A stretch of DNA of 64,000 nucleotides, taken from contig JAQGEQ010000301.1 in assembly GCA_034620365.1 (NCBI GenBank), positions 124,001 to 188,000 of the forward strand, read 5' to 3'. Positions within the stretch are counted from its first letter, which is position 1. Each line of letters opens with the position of its first letter. This document shows, in pieces, positions 24,801-37,800 of the stretch. This DNA comes from Pegea sp. RAD2-039 (Eukaryota; Chordata; Thaliacea; Salpida; Salpidae). The notes below the pieces were generated by a model. The model was not told where the DNA came from. It searched no databases and saw nothing but the letters and a program-made list of their open reading frames with translations. Both the position numbers and the translations under genes were made by a program.

Positions 24801-26907
24801 CAGTTGAAACACGTCAACAGCGACATCTTGCGGAAATTTACAATTTCAACTGATTTTCTATAAATACGAAATTTTCATCGTCATTTTTTATGTTAATAAA
24901 TACTTTCACTTCTTATTTATCAGATTGAAACTAATTTATTTACAAAATTAAAACTGAAACAATTAAACTAAAAACATCTTACAACCAAATTAGAGATTTG
25001 ATATTTAAATTTTTATTAATTATCTTTAGATGTTATAAATTTTATAAAATTGAAATTTTTAATTTCAGTTTCTTTCTGTCTAAAAGTAAATTTGATAAAA
25101 AATATTTTTTCAATTTAATATCAGAAAATTTTTTTATAAAATTTTTACAATTTCTAATTTATTCTGAATTCAACAAATTCAAGATAAAAACTTTTATAAA
25201 AAGTATTATAAGTATTAAAAAATAAATTTATTAAAACATCTAAAGTTGTAAAAGTAACTTTTTATATCTTTTAATCAAATAAATGATTTAAAATTGGTTT
25301 TAAAAAAACTTTGATAAAAACAAAAGAAAATTTTGTTAAAAACTTTAAATAAATTCTTTATTTTTTGAATTTATATTTTATTTGCTACAAAATAAAATTT
25401 AGATAAATAAGTTGACAGATTTGAAAAAAAAACTTAGAAAATAAGATTTTCAAAATCAATTGTTATTTTAATCAGATATATAAATATAATTTGAATAAAA
25501 ATTATCTTCATAATTACAAATTTGATTTAATTACAAAATTATAAATATCCAATTTATGTGAAATTCAAAATATTAATTTTATTATTAAAACAAATAACTT
25601 TACTGCAGTTACTAGTAAATTATTATTACTCAGTAATATTTATATTTATAATGAATTGCTTAAATAATGTAAAAAGTAACAACATTGTAATAATCGTTCT
25701 ATAAGCTTGAATTATCAACATTTTTATTAGTTTTTGAACGCTTATATATATTACAAATTATAATATTGATGTTTTAGATAAAACAATTTATGATTTACAC
25801 AGATATTTTGTTGTTTAATTGAAGCAATTATTTAGCTTTTTAGAGTTATTTGCATTTAACAGAAATTTTCAAAACATTTTTTGTACTTGTTTGATTTCAA
25901 ATAATCAAATATTTCCAAAAAATTTCTAAATTATTCGATTCCAACCAAGTTACTTGTAACTAAAGCTACTTAAAGGTTTTAAAGAACTAATCAAACTTAA
26001 AACCTTGAAAAATAATTGATATAAAAGCCTCTAAATACATTTATTAAAAATCTTTTTTGTAAAATCTTCGTTTTTGCTTCTTGTAAAAATTAATATAAAT
26101 AAATTTTATAAATTTTGTTTATTTCTATATTCAGTAAAAACATATTTTTGTCAGAATCAGAAATTATTTTTCTATTTGATAATTTTGTGACATTTAAAAA
26201 TAAAATTTGATTTTGACATAATTTATCTATTAGCTAAAAGTAAAAAGTTATTTGGATTTGAAATTATATTTTCAACTTTCAACAATTTTCTGAATTACTT
26301 TTGAAATAAAACATCCGCTAGACGGCAGCCTTGAGACGAACTTTTCTTAAAAACATTTTTTATTTTTTTAAAGTTGAGAAGAAAACTTCTGAACTTTTAA
26401 AACTTTTTTTTATATTTTGATTTAATTACTGAAAATTGTGGAAAAGTTTTCATGAATAAAAAAAACAAGAAAAAATATTATTCGCTTGAAATAATTTTTA
26501 TAAATCAAAACTTTTTAACTTTTTAATTAACTTCTTTTTTCCACACAATTAAATGAAGAAAGTTTTTTTATTCAAATATTTGAGTCTCTAAGAAAATTGA
26601 TTTCAAATAATTTCTTCTGTAAACTAAAATTGAAAATTTTTGGAATCATTTTTGATCAAATTTTTTAATTTTAAACTTTAAAATTACAAACAAAAAAGTT
26701 TTGTAAGTTTAGATATTTTTATTAAAAAAAAACTTTTATCAATTTCTAAAATTATCAATTTTTTTGTTTCTGAAAACTTTTTCTAAAATTATTTATAAAT
26801 CTTATTCTACTTTAACTTGAAAAATTTACAAATTTTAAATTATTTTTGAATAAAAATTTTCTCTTATTCTATTTTCTGAGATAAAATTTATAATTAAAAA
26901 CTACAAA
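15871..26907. other. 11-kb AT-rich gene desert upstream of SoxE
   Basis: No confident gene. The DNA is dense in A/T homopolymers with stops in all frames. The only exon-like item is a 38-nt interval at 18735-18772 with an acceptor and a donor (see findings). A 68-codon frame at 24175-24381 has no recognisable similarity. Position next to a developmental regulator makes cis-regulatory content plausible, but nothing in the sequence proves it. Confidence 0.6.
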
Positions 26908-26910
26908 ATG

Positions 26911-29900
26911 TGCCAACAACTACATCAACAACAACATCAACAACTACATCAACAACTACATCAACAACTACATCAACAACTACATCAACAACTACATCAA
27001 CAACTACTTCAACATCTACATCAACAACTACATCAACAACTACATCAACAACTACATCATCAACTACTTCAACAACTGCATCAACAACTACATCAACAAC
27101 TACATCAACAACTACATCAACAACTACATCAACAACTACTTCAACAACTACATCAACAACTACATCAACAACTACATCATCAACAACTACATCAACAACT
27201 ACATCAACAACTACATCAACAACTACTTCATCAACTACTTCAACAACTACATCATCAACTACATCAACAACTACATCAACAACTACATCAACAACTACAT
27301 CAACAACTACATCAACAACTACATCAACAACTACATCAACAACTACATCAACAACTACATCAACAACTACATCAACAACTACATCAACAACTACATCAAC
27401 AACTACATCATCAACTACATCAACAACTACATCAACAACTACATCAACAACTACATCAACAACTACATCAACAACTACATCAACAACTACATCAACAACT
27501 ACATCAACAACTACATCAACAACTACATCATCAACTACATCATCAACTACATCGTCAACAACATCAACAACTACATCAACAACTACATCAACAACTACAT
27601 CATCAAGTACATCAACAACAACATCATCAACTACTTCAACAACTACATCAACAACTACATCATCAACTACATCAACAACTACATCAACAACTACATCAAC
27701 AACTACATCAACAACTACTTCAACAACTACAGCATCAACTACATCAACAACTACATCAACAACTACATCATCAACTACATCAACAACTACATCAACAACT
27801 ACATCAACAACTACATCAACAACTACATCAACAACTACATCAACAACTACATCAACAACTACATCAACAACTACATCAACAACTACATCAACAACTACAT
27901 CAACAATCAACAACTACATCATCAACTACATCATCAACTACATCAACAACTACATCATCAACAACTACATCATCAACAACTACATCATCAACAACTACAT
28001 CAACAACTACATCAACAACAACATCAACAACTACATCAACAACTACATCAACAACAACATCAACAACTACATCAACAACTACATCAACAACTACATCATC
28101 AACTACATCATCAACTACATCAACAACTACATCAACAACTACATCAACAAGTACATCATCAACTACATCATCAACTACATCAACAAATACATCAAAAACT
28201 ACATCAACAACTACATCATCAACTACATCAACAACTACATCAACAACTACTTCAACAACAACATCATCAACTACATCAACAACTACATCAACAACTACAT
28301 CAACAACTACATCAACAACTACATCAACAACTACATCAACAAATACATCAACAACTACATCAACAACTACATCAACAACTACATCAACAACTACATCAAC
28401 AACTACATCAACAAATACATCAACAACTACATCAACAACTACATCAACAACTACATCAACAACTACATCAACAACAACATCATCAACTACATCACCAATT
28501 ACATCATCAACTACATCAACAACAACATCAACAACTACATCAACAACTACATCAACAACTACATCAACAACTACATCAACAACTACATCAACAACTACAT
28601 CAACAACTACATCAACAACTACATCAACAACTACATCAACAACTACATCAACAACTACATCAACAACTACATCAACAACTACATCAACAACTACATCAAC
28701 AAATACATCAACAACTACATCAACAACTACATCAACAACTACATCAACAACTACATCAACAACTACATCAACAATTATATCAACAACTACATCATCAACT
28801 ACATCATCAACTACATCAACAACTACATCATCAACAACTACATCAACAACTACATCAACAACAACATCATCAACTACATCATCAACTACATCAACAACTA
28901 CATCAACAACTACATCAACAAGTACATCATCAACTACATCATCAACTACATCAACAAATACATCAACAACTACATCAACAACTACATCATCAACTACATC
29001 AACAACTACATCAACAAGTACATCATCAACTACATCATCAACTACATCAACAAATACATCAACAACTACATCAACAACTACATCATCAACTACATCAACA
29101 ACTACATCAACAACCACATCATCAACTACATCAACAACTACATCAACAACTACATCAACAACTACATCAACAACTACATCAACAACTACATCAACAACTA
29201 CATCAACAACTACATCAACAACTACATCATCAACTACATCAACAATTACACCAACAACTACATCAACAACTACATCAACAACTACATCATCAACTACTTC
29301 AACAACTACTTACATCAACTACATCAACAACTACATCAACAACTACATCATCAACTACATCAACAATCAACAACTACACAACAACTACATCAACATACAA
29401 CAACTACATCAACAACTACATCAACAACTACATCATCAACTACATCAACAACTACATCAACAACCACATACATCAACTACATCAACAACTACATCAACAA
29501 CATCACAACTACATCACAACTACATCAACAACTACATCAACAACTCACATACATCAACAACTACATCAACAACTACATCAACAACTACAACTACATCAAC
29601 AACTACATCAACAACTACATCAACAACTACATCAACAACTACATCAACAACTACATCATCAACTACATCATCAACTACATCAACAAATACATCAACAACT
29701 ACATCAACAACTACATCATCAACTACATCATCAACTACATCAACAACTACATCATCAACTACATCAACAACTACATCAACAACATACAACTACATCAACA
29801 ACTACATCAACAACTACATCATCAACTACTTCAACAACTACTTCATCAACTACATCATCAACTACATCAACAACTACATCATCAACTACATCAACAATTA

Positions 29901-29946
29901 CACCAACAACAACATCAACAACTACATCAACAACTACATCATCAAC
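26911..29946. repeat. 3-kb satellite of 12-bp unit ACATCAACAACT
   Basis: About 250 tandem copies of ACATCAACAACT. Common variants are ACATCATCAACT, ACTTCAACAACT and ACATCAACAAAT, with a few partial units near 29.3-29.6 kb and 29.78 kb. The plus strand is almost free of G: only scattered AAGTACATC, ACTGCATC, ACAGCATC and CATCGTC units contain one. All three plus-strand frames of the unit lack stops (TSTT, HQQL and INNY), so long open frames are automatic. Nothing resembling a signal peptide or flanking coding sequence is present, and the frames shift at indels, so I treat this as a non-coding satellite. Confidence 0.93.
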
Positions 29947-31411
29947 CTAAACTTTCAAGTCCACTAAAGTCAATTAAATTTTGGAAGATTTAAATATATA
30001 ATTATTCTAAAATTCAATAGTTTATTGTTATCTGTAAGAAGTTTTCTGTATTTTTCACAATTTGTTTTTCACTATTGTTTTTTTCTCACAATTATTTTGG
30101 TTATTTCTGTGAAATTATCAAAAGCCCTTAGTTTGATTTTGTAGATTTATTATGAAAAATGACTTCAAAAAAGATTTTACTAAAAAAACAAATTGACATT
30201 TTTATAAAGCAAAAAACAAAAAAAAGGAAATAGAGGAAGTTGTTTTTCGGTAATTCAATTTCTGCCAAAAAAATGTTTTGTTGCAAAACCACAAGAAGTG
30301 AAACTTCAACAAGAAGATAAAATGAATGATTTTCTGATTTGTAGAAACTCTAATTTTTAATAATCAACTTTTTGAAATTGTAAGAATTTATCAATTTATA
30401 AAAAATTGAGTTAAAAAACTATAATTTTATTTCCTGCTGTAAATGAAGATTTTTAAATTTCTTTTAGTAAATAAAATGAAAAAAATTTGAACCTAAAAAG
30501 ATAAAAATAAACTTTTGATGAATATTTAGATAACTTCTGATTATTTGATGAATATTTAGATTAACTTACAAATCACTTAAACGTTTTTAAACCATGTTAA
30601 TTTTCATGTTTTATCAATTCTTTTACTAAATATCGCTTTTCTAACTTCTTTTTAGCCTTTCTTGCATCAAATCTGATAATTTTAAACAAATCTTTTTGTT
30701 ACTTCTCTAAATTTCTGATAATTTCAATTTTTTTCCAATCTTTAATCTTATATTTATTTCCGGAGACAAAAAATAATATAAATTTTTCGAATGTTTCATA
30801 AAAAGTAAAATCAGAAATCAGAAAGTTAAAAATATTTCCAGTAACTTTTGAAACTAACAAATTATTACAAATATTAATTAGTTAACATCTTTATCAAACT
30901 TAAGATACAAAAACGAAAGTTAAAAAGCCACAAATATTCACTGAACTTTCAAAGAAATGGAAGTTGATATTTTTAGTGACTTCATCATCAAAAGTTAATT
31001 TGAAAAAGATTTGAGATTTTCAATTAAATTTTATTAAATTGAAGAATATTTTTAATAAAAGAAGAAAATTATTTAAAAGGCAAAAAAATTAAAATAGAAA
31101 TTAATTAAAAGATAAATTTTAAAGATTGAAACATAAAAGTCGAAAATTTATCAAAATGTATTTTCAGTGATTTACGAAAACTTATTAAATTCTGTTTCAG
31201 TAGATTGTTCTGTAAATTAGAAAATGTTTCATGCAGAAAATTTGATAAATAGTTTTAAGTTTTTCAGTAATTCACTCTTTTTCGACAAATAAAGAAATTC
31301 TGAAAAATTTTCAAAATCAAATTTTCATTGAAAATCGTCCAAAACGGTTTTTGAATTAAAAACAGTTTCTTGTTCCATTTCTGAAAAAAGACATTTTGTT
31401 CGAAATCTTTT
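29947..31411. other. AT-rich intergenic DNA
   Basis: Nothing recognisable lies between the 12-bp satellite and the stop codon of the two-membrane-segment gene. The part nearest 31411 may be that gene's 3' UTR. Confidence 0.6.
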
Positions 31412-32286
31412 TCACGCTTCAGATTCTTCTACAAGTCCATCTTCACTGATTCGTAAGATCCCATCTGTGTACTGCATCTTAGAAACCTCTGAAATAGTCT
31501 CTAACTCATCAACATTTGAAGATGAAGATGACTTCAGATCAATCTCAGCTTGATGATTCACTGGAAACTCAAATTTGCAATTTTGAATGATAATAGTCGG
31601 TGTCCGAAGAACAAGAGGGTCTTGAAAACGAAGAAAGATCTTATAAGCTTGAGTGATGTAGTTCGAATCAATCTTATTCTTCAGATCCATGCCGTTGTCA
31701 TGACAACTGAATGAAGGTCCGTTGTGATGGAAACTTGGATCAAATTTACTGGATGTTGCAAGAGCAATTGTATCAGATCTTTGATCTTCTCTTCCGTTTT
31801 CCATCCGAATGATCTGATGACGTTTCTCGTTGACGTTATGAAAATAGAGAAATAGTTGAAAGGAACCAACAAAAGTAACGATCAGACCAATTACAACAAA
31901 GGATAAAGAAGCCCAGTTAGGATGAATCGCTCCTAATAAAGTGAGGACAAGTCCAAATGTGAATAAGGTCAGTCCGACCAGTATCGTACAAATTCCTGGT
32001 CTTGCTTGTGGTTGATTTTCTAGGAATCTTTGAAAGGTTTTGATTCTAGCCATAAGACATCCTCCTTCTCCAGGATCTATCAGAGTCGATTTATTTATCG
32101 GAGTTTTCGGTACAAATTTGATTCCAGGTTTTCTAGAAAACAATTAAAAGTTTTGAAAAGATTCGAAACGAATCCAACTTCTTACTGTTTTATCTTTTGT
32201 CCTAAAGACCTTAAAGCAAGATTTGTGGATGGAGTCGGAGCCAAAGATTGCTCTCCAGAAACCTTCAAAAGATGAAAAAATTTCAT
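31412..32286 (-). CDS. unrecognised protein with two membrane segments
   Basis: I do not recognise the family. Two exons can be joined in frame: 32186-32286 (ATG at 32284-32286, donor ACA|GTAAGA) and 31412-32132 (acceptor TTGTTTTCTAG), separated by a 53-bp intron typical of this genome. The product is 273 aa. Two hydrophobic segments lie close together, at about residues 80-102 (ICTILVGLTLFTFGLVLTLL) and 110-132 (LSFVVIGLIVTFVGSFQLFL), joined by a short loop GAIHPNWAS. This looks like a helical hairpin in a membrane. A basic stretch before the first segment (ARIKTFQRF) would favour a cytosolic N-terminus. The C-terminal 140 residues are hydrophilic, with a Ser run and acidic end (EDGLVEESEA). 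No signal peptide was seen. The frame stays open some 50 nt upstream of the chosen ATG, so the first exon could instead begin at an acceptor there. The second exon is very likely real; the exact start is less sure. Confidence 0.68.
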
Positions 32287-34518
32287 TTGAAGAAAAAAGT
32301 CATCAGAAGCTGTTTTCAGGACTTCAAGATTTACTCTTTAAAAATCATCTATTTCATTGAGTATCTTTTGAAAGATTTCGTAAATTATATATTTAAAGAT
32401 GAGCAGAAAAGAAGTCATGCAGAGATTGAAGAAAGCAGAAGAAGGTAATTGTTTGTCAGAAGAAAGAAAATAGAAATTATTGAGAGATCTTCCCGAGGAT
32501 TCAAGGATCTCTCGTTTAAGATCAGTTTAAGATCAGTTTAAGATCAATTTCTTTTAATTCGTTGTTTTAAACTTCACAGTTTTTGATTCGAATTATTTTT
32601 TGTGAATTTCAAAATTTCATTTTCAAACTGAGACTCTAAAATTGAAAATCTTGAAAATCTGAATCTGAGATACTAGCTGAAGAAAATCATTTATTTATCT
32701 ACAATTTAAACTGTCTCACAAGACATCAAATTTCATAAAAAAGATAAAAAACTTAGAAAGTTGCTTCTATTTAATCTTTGTACTCGTGGTAGAGACAACA
32801 TCAATTATTAATAAGATCTCTCGTGATATTTCATATCAAAACTCTCATACTATCAAAAAATTTCATACTTTTTCATTCGTTCAAAATTCTTTCAAATTTC
32901 AAACTGATATTTAAATTTGTTAAATTTCAAAAAATTTGATTTTAGTAAAAAACGAGAAAACGTAGTTTCAAATTCATCAAAATTAAAGCTGTTTACCTTA
33001 AAAGATTAAATCAGATTTGAATTTATCAAATTAATTTGGATTAATGAGGAAAAACTCCTGTAGATAATAAAAGTGAAAATTCAGTTGATATTTCACATAA
33101 ATCAAAAACTATAAAAATTTCTTCTTTTCGAGAAAGTTTTGAATATTTCAGAAAAAATTTGATTTTTAAAAGAATTTTGATATAAAATTTTGTCGTTAGT
33201 AAATGTAAGAAGACATTTATTTGTACTTAACTTCTGTTTGTGAATAAATCATTGTTTTATTGATAGAAAACAGATAAAAACAAACTGATATTTACTCTTA
33301 TTGATTTAAGCTTTTAAAAGAAACTATAAAACAACAAATTTTTACATTTCAAATAAAATCAATGAATTTTCAACAAAATACAAATTTTCATCTTAAATTA
33401 TTTTCAGTCAATCTCTATAAAGAGTCATCAGTAAAAGCATCTTGCTAAACTGAAAAGTTTCTGCAGCAAGTGTTTGTTGACAACAACTACACTAAACAAA
33501 CTTCTTAACATTTTAATTCATTGTAGAGTTTGAAATCAATCCATAAAATCTGACAAAAACAACTTCTTAGATTAAAATAGTTTTTAAATCTGTGTAGATT
33601 GTCAGCTTGACTTTATATAAGCTAATTCCTTCTACAGCTTATTCTATTATTTTGCTTTTGTTGTTGATCTTATAGTGATGAGTTAAGTTTTCTGATTAGG
33701 ATTAACTGAAACTCAGCTAACATTTCAACTCACTGTTGGTTTATTTTTGAGTTTGTTTATTTATAGAAGTTGTAAATAGTTTAATACGCTCGCAAAAAAA
33801 CGATGTTTCTGTTGATAATGTCATCTTTATAATATCTTTTTCAATTGAATTGGTTTCAAATCTTTTAATTTTTATAACAATCAAAAAGCGAGCTGAAAAA
33901 ATTATTAATTTAATGAAATAAAAGAATTTTATAAAAAAATGATTTTCAATTAGAGAAAGACTTTTTCAACTTCGTCATTCGACAATTAGAAGATATTTGA
34001 ATATTACAAGAGCAGCTAGCTTGGCAAGCTCGTGAGAACTCAAAGTTTATCTAATATTTAATTACTTCAATAATTGAATTAAATTTATTCTCAAATTTCA
34101 ATTTAATAAATTCTCAATTCGATATTTCAAATGAAGCAGTATTTGATAATTATTATTATTAATATTTGATAATTATTTACAAAATATCTGATAATAAAAT
34201 TTAACGATAGAATATTTGATCTTCAAAAAAACCCCAAAAACATTTTCAAGTTTTGAGAGTATCTCTCAGAATGTCTTTCAAATCTTCACTTTCATCATTA
34301 AATATTCTAAACTAAATAATTTCACTTTTAAATAATTTTTACGAGAAATTCCAGAATATTAAATTACCTTTAAACTGAAAATTGATTTCTTCAAATATTT
34401 TCAAAAACTTCAAAAAAATTCTTTTCAAAAAACTTCAAAAAACTTCTGTTTCTACGATCAAAAAAATTTGTTCGTTTTCCTCATCCAACTAATCCATAAC
34501 TTTCTCCTTTTCGGTCAG
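32287..34518. other. AT-rich intergenic DNA
   Basis: No recognisable gene. A short direct repeat of about 12 bp (TTTAAGATCAG, three copies) lies near 32515-32550. Upstream exons of the two-membrane-segment gene could lie here but were not identified. Confidence 0.5.
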
Positions 34519-34810
34519 CAGATCTTACTTGCAAACCCTGATGTACAGCGACAAAAGTGGTCGTAAAAATAAATGGCCTGACTCATCTGAACTGCCTTGT
34601 TTGTTGAAACTTCAAGAAGACCTTCTTACCGTTCTTCCCATTAAGTTTCTTAGATCAATTGTTGACATGATGATCGAATATTCTTACTTCTTAATCAAGT
34701 TTCAAATGTATAAATCGAATCTGGTTAAAAAAGCAACCTTACAAGGACTTCGACTTTTTTCTTTCTCTCGCTTATTGCGGTTACTTGAAGCTTCAAATAA
34801 TTTCGGATAA
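34519..34810 (+). CDS. possible terminal exon, unknown protein
   Basis: The acceptor-like sequence CTCCTTTTCGGTCAG ends at 34518. The following frame is open for 96 codons to TAA at 34808-34810. The interval is clearly less AT-rich than both flanks, which is the main argument that it is an exon. It encodes a piece containing SDKSGRKNKWPDSSELP and then a leucine- and arginine-rich, probably helical segment. If the exon stands alone, the first ATG is at 34541. No family was recognised and no preceding exon was found, so it may also be a fragment of a decayed gene. Confidence 0.3.
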
Positions 34811-37800
34811 AAAGAATTATTTGAAAAGAAATAAGAATGCTTGATTTGGTGACAAAAACCTTCTAGAAATATCATCAACATCTTCTAATTTTTATTTTAT
34901 GATTTTATTTTTCAGTTTTTTAATATTTTCTGATTTTATTTTCTGATTTTCTTGACAAATGAAAAAATTAATTTTAATTTTTAAGTTGTTTGTTTACATC
35001 TCACCACTTTTCGAATAAATTCACAAATCTATAAACAAAATCACTTTTATCAAAATTAGAAGATTAAAACAAAACACTAAAAGATGAATAAACAAAAATT
35101 CAAAAATATAATTTCATTTTTAACAAATTTATTTTCTTAATGTAGATTAATAAATTTCAAATTTAAGCTTTTTGGTTTCAAGTAATTTTTCTTCAATAAT
35201 TTCTGTAACTTTTGCCGACGATTTACTTTCATAAAAGGTCTTTTGTCTTTTGTACTTCAAAAAAGCTTTTTGAAATTATGAAAGAATTTTGAGAATATCA
35301 AAACCAACAACAAATTCTGTTTCCAAATCATCAATTGTAGCTAATTGGAAAATGAATAACAAAAATTTAATTTTTAGAATGAATTGTTGTTCTGCTGATT
35401 ATTTGAAAGTAAATTTGATATATTTTACTGAAAAAGCAACTTTTGTGGTTAAACTCATAATATAAAAGATTTTAGAAACAAAGTCAATAAGAACAAGTTT
35501 GAAAAAATTGTCTGAAAAACTGAACAGCATTTTTCTAAATGTCTTGAAATAAATCAAACTTTATTCTGAAATAAATAAAATTCTGTGGATTTCAATTTAA
35601 TTTTAATATTTAAAAATCATTTTACAATTAATATTTTGTCCAACAAACTGAGTATTTCGTAATCCGGCCCCTAAAAGTGGAGGTTTTTGTGGGAGATTCT
35701 GTCTTCTAATTACATTTCTCAGATCAAAAAAGCTCTCACTCAAACAGCTTGAAGTATTTTAGGGTAATATGCAACGAGATGGTTGTCGAAATGTCAATGT
35801 TAATGTCATAATCATATATTTAGTGTCATTTCTACAACAGACTTCACCTTAATATAAAAAAAATCGAAGTAAAAACGATATCCACCAGGAAAAAAGGGAA
35901 ATATTTTCCCAATCGAAGTTTAGCTGCAGTAAATTCACCAACAAGCATTTTCATGCAGATTAAATGCTTGTGAAGAAAATGCAAAAAAGACTGTTAATCA
36001 GTAATTCATGCTGTGATTAAAACAATTTCGAATCCTAATCATAAAGCAAATTGAATCATATCGTGCTGGAACCATGCTGATTGCTGCATTTTGATTTGTC
36101 TGTTTGTGTTTACCATTCCGTTTCCAGCCTGTTGCTTCCGTGCAAGAAACATCTTGAATTTGTTGTTGATTCTTCAGAAAAATTCCAACATCAAATGCTA
36201 CTTGCATCAAGAAACAGAACTCAGCCAAACGTTGAAATAAATATCAAAAAATTTTAAAAACTTTTGAAGATTTTTGTTATCAAGAAATGCTGTTGTTTCA
36301 CAATCGGTTTTTATAAATTATTTTTAGCTTATTTTGAATTTATAAAAATTTCTTGAAAAGTTTTTAGATCAAATTAAAAAGAAGTTCTTTTATAAGATGG
36401 TCTGATAATTTTATTTTGAAAAACTTTTCATCTTAACAACATTTTTGATTTTCAAAAAGAACATTTTTAGCTTTTTATAAATCTACTCATTTCAACAATT
36501 TCAGAAATTTTCACTGAAAGTTTGTTAAAATATAATAAATGAAAAATTAGAACTATTTACCATAATAGTTCGTCTCCCTGGATTCGAGGTCTTCAGTTGG
36601 ATATGAAAGATTAGCAACTTTCAACAAACTTAAAAAGTTAAAAAATAATTTCCTGAAAATGTAAATTGAAATTTTAAAACTGAATAAAAGATTAAAAAAT
36701 AGAAGATTTCAGAAAAGAAACCTTATTTAGTAATTTGTTGTCGTGTTAGGAAGTTTTAAATTATTCATAAAACAACTTCTGTCTTCATTTAGATTTTTAA
36801 TAATTGCTCAAATTTTAAAGAAGCAGCAACATAAAGAAACTTTCAATTTGGTGTTGTTGAGTTTCAACTAAAAAATTTCAGTTTATTCGAAGTGAACTTA
36901 GTTTAGTTGAATAAAATAAGTGATGATTAATTGAAGTAAATATATTTATTTGGAAACAGTTTTATCGTTCAATTATTTTTTGCAAACTTATCTCTTTCAA
37001 ATCAGTAAATTTTGAAAATCGCCAAAATTTTGTATTTCTTTTAAACTTTTTGTTTGAAGAGATTTGAAACAAAAGTTGATAGAAAAAGTTCTTGTTGTCA
37101 CATGACATGTTATGAAAGATGACATGTTATGAAAAATGACATGTTATGAAAGATGACATGTTATGAAAGAATTGAAATATATGGAAAGCTGGAAAGATCT
37201 ATTTACAAATCTTAATCAGCTTTCTACTTAATAAAAGTTTTCTGCAAATAATAATTTAGATGATTTTTAAAAATAGGAATTTTGAGAATTATCTTGAAAA
37301 GTGTTTAGAATTCCTATTTGTAGAATAAACAAATTTAGTTTTTGTCGTTTTAAATATGAATTATTTTATGAAATATTCATTTAAATATTCACTATCGATA
37401 AATTTAAAGGTTTATTTTTTGTTTCAAACCATTTTTTACTAGGAATAAACGTTTCAAGAACAAATGATTTAGAAAAACATCTCTTATTACACTTGGTGTG
37501 AAATATCTGATGATCAAATATTTTCACTTTTTCATCTACAGCAAGAGATAAAACAGTTTCTTTTAGTTTTATTTTAATGACAAAAAATTAAGAAGATGAA
37601 AAGATAAATTAATTAAGATTCAAATAAATAATTCAGTTTTTTCGTTTGTACCATAAATTCTGAGTTACGTCTTTAAATAATTAAATATTTAAGTTTTTAA
37701 ATTTTCTTTCTGTATTTCCGCTTGATGGTGCTACTGAGCGTTTGTCAAAAAAAAAGTTCATATACTCAAAATAAGATTTCACTGAAAAGGTTTTTTGAAA

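Noticed and set aside
24998-25225. 75-codon open frame rich in Phe, Ile and Lys
   Set aside because: Its composition simply mirrors AT-rich DNA; no splice context or recognisable motif.
26908-29993. Long plus-strand open frames of over 1,000 codons that would encode Thr/Ser mucin-like or Gln/His-rich proteins
   Set aside because: The 12-bp unit has no stop in any plus-strand frame, so the frames are automatic. Frames change at indels, and there is no signal peptide or flanking coding sequence.
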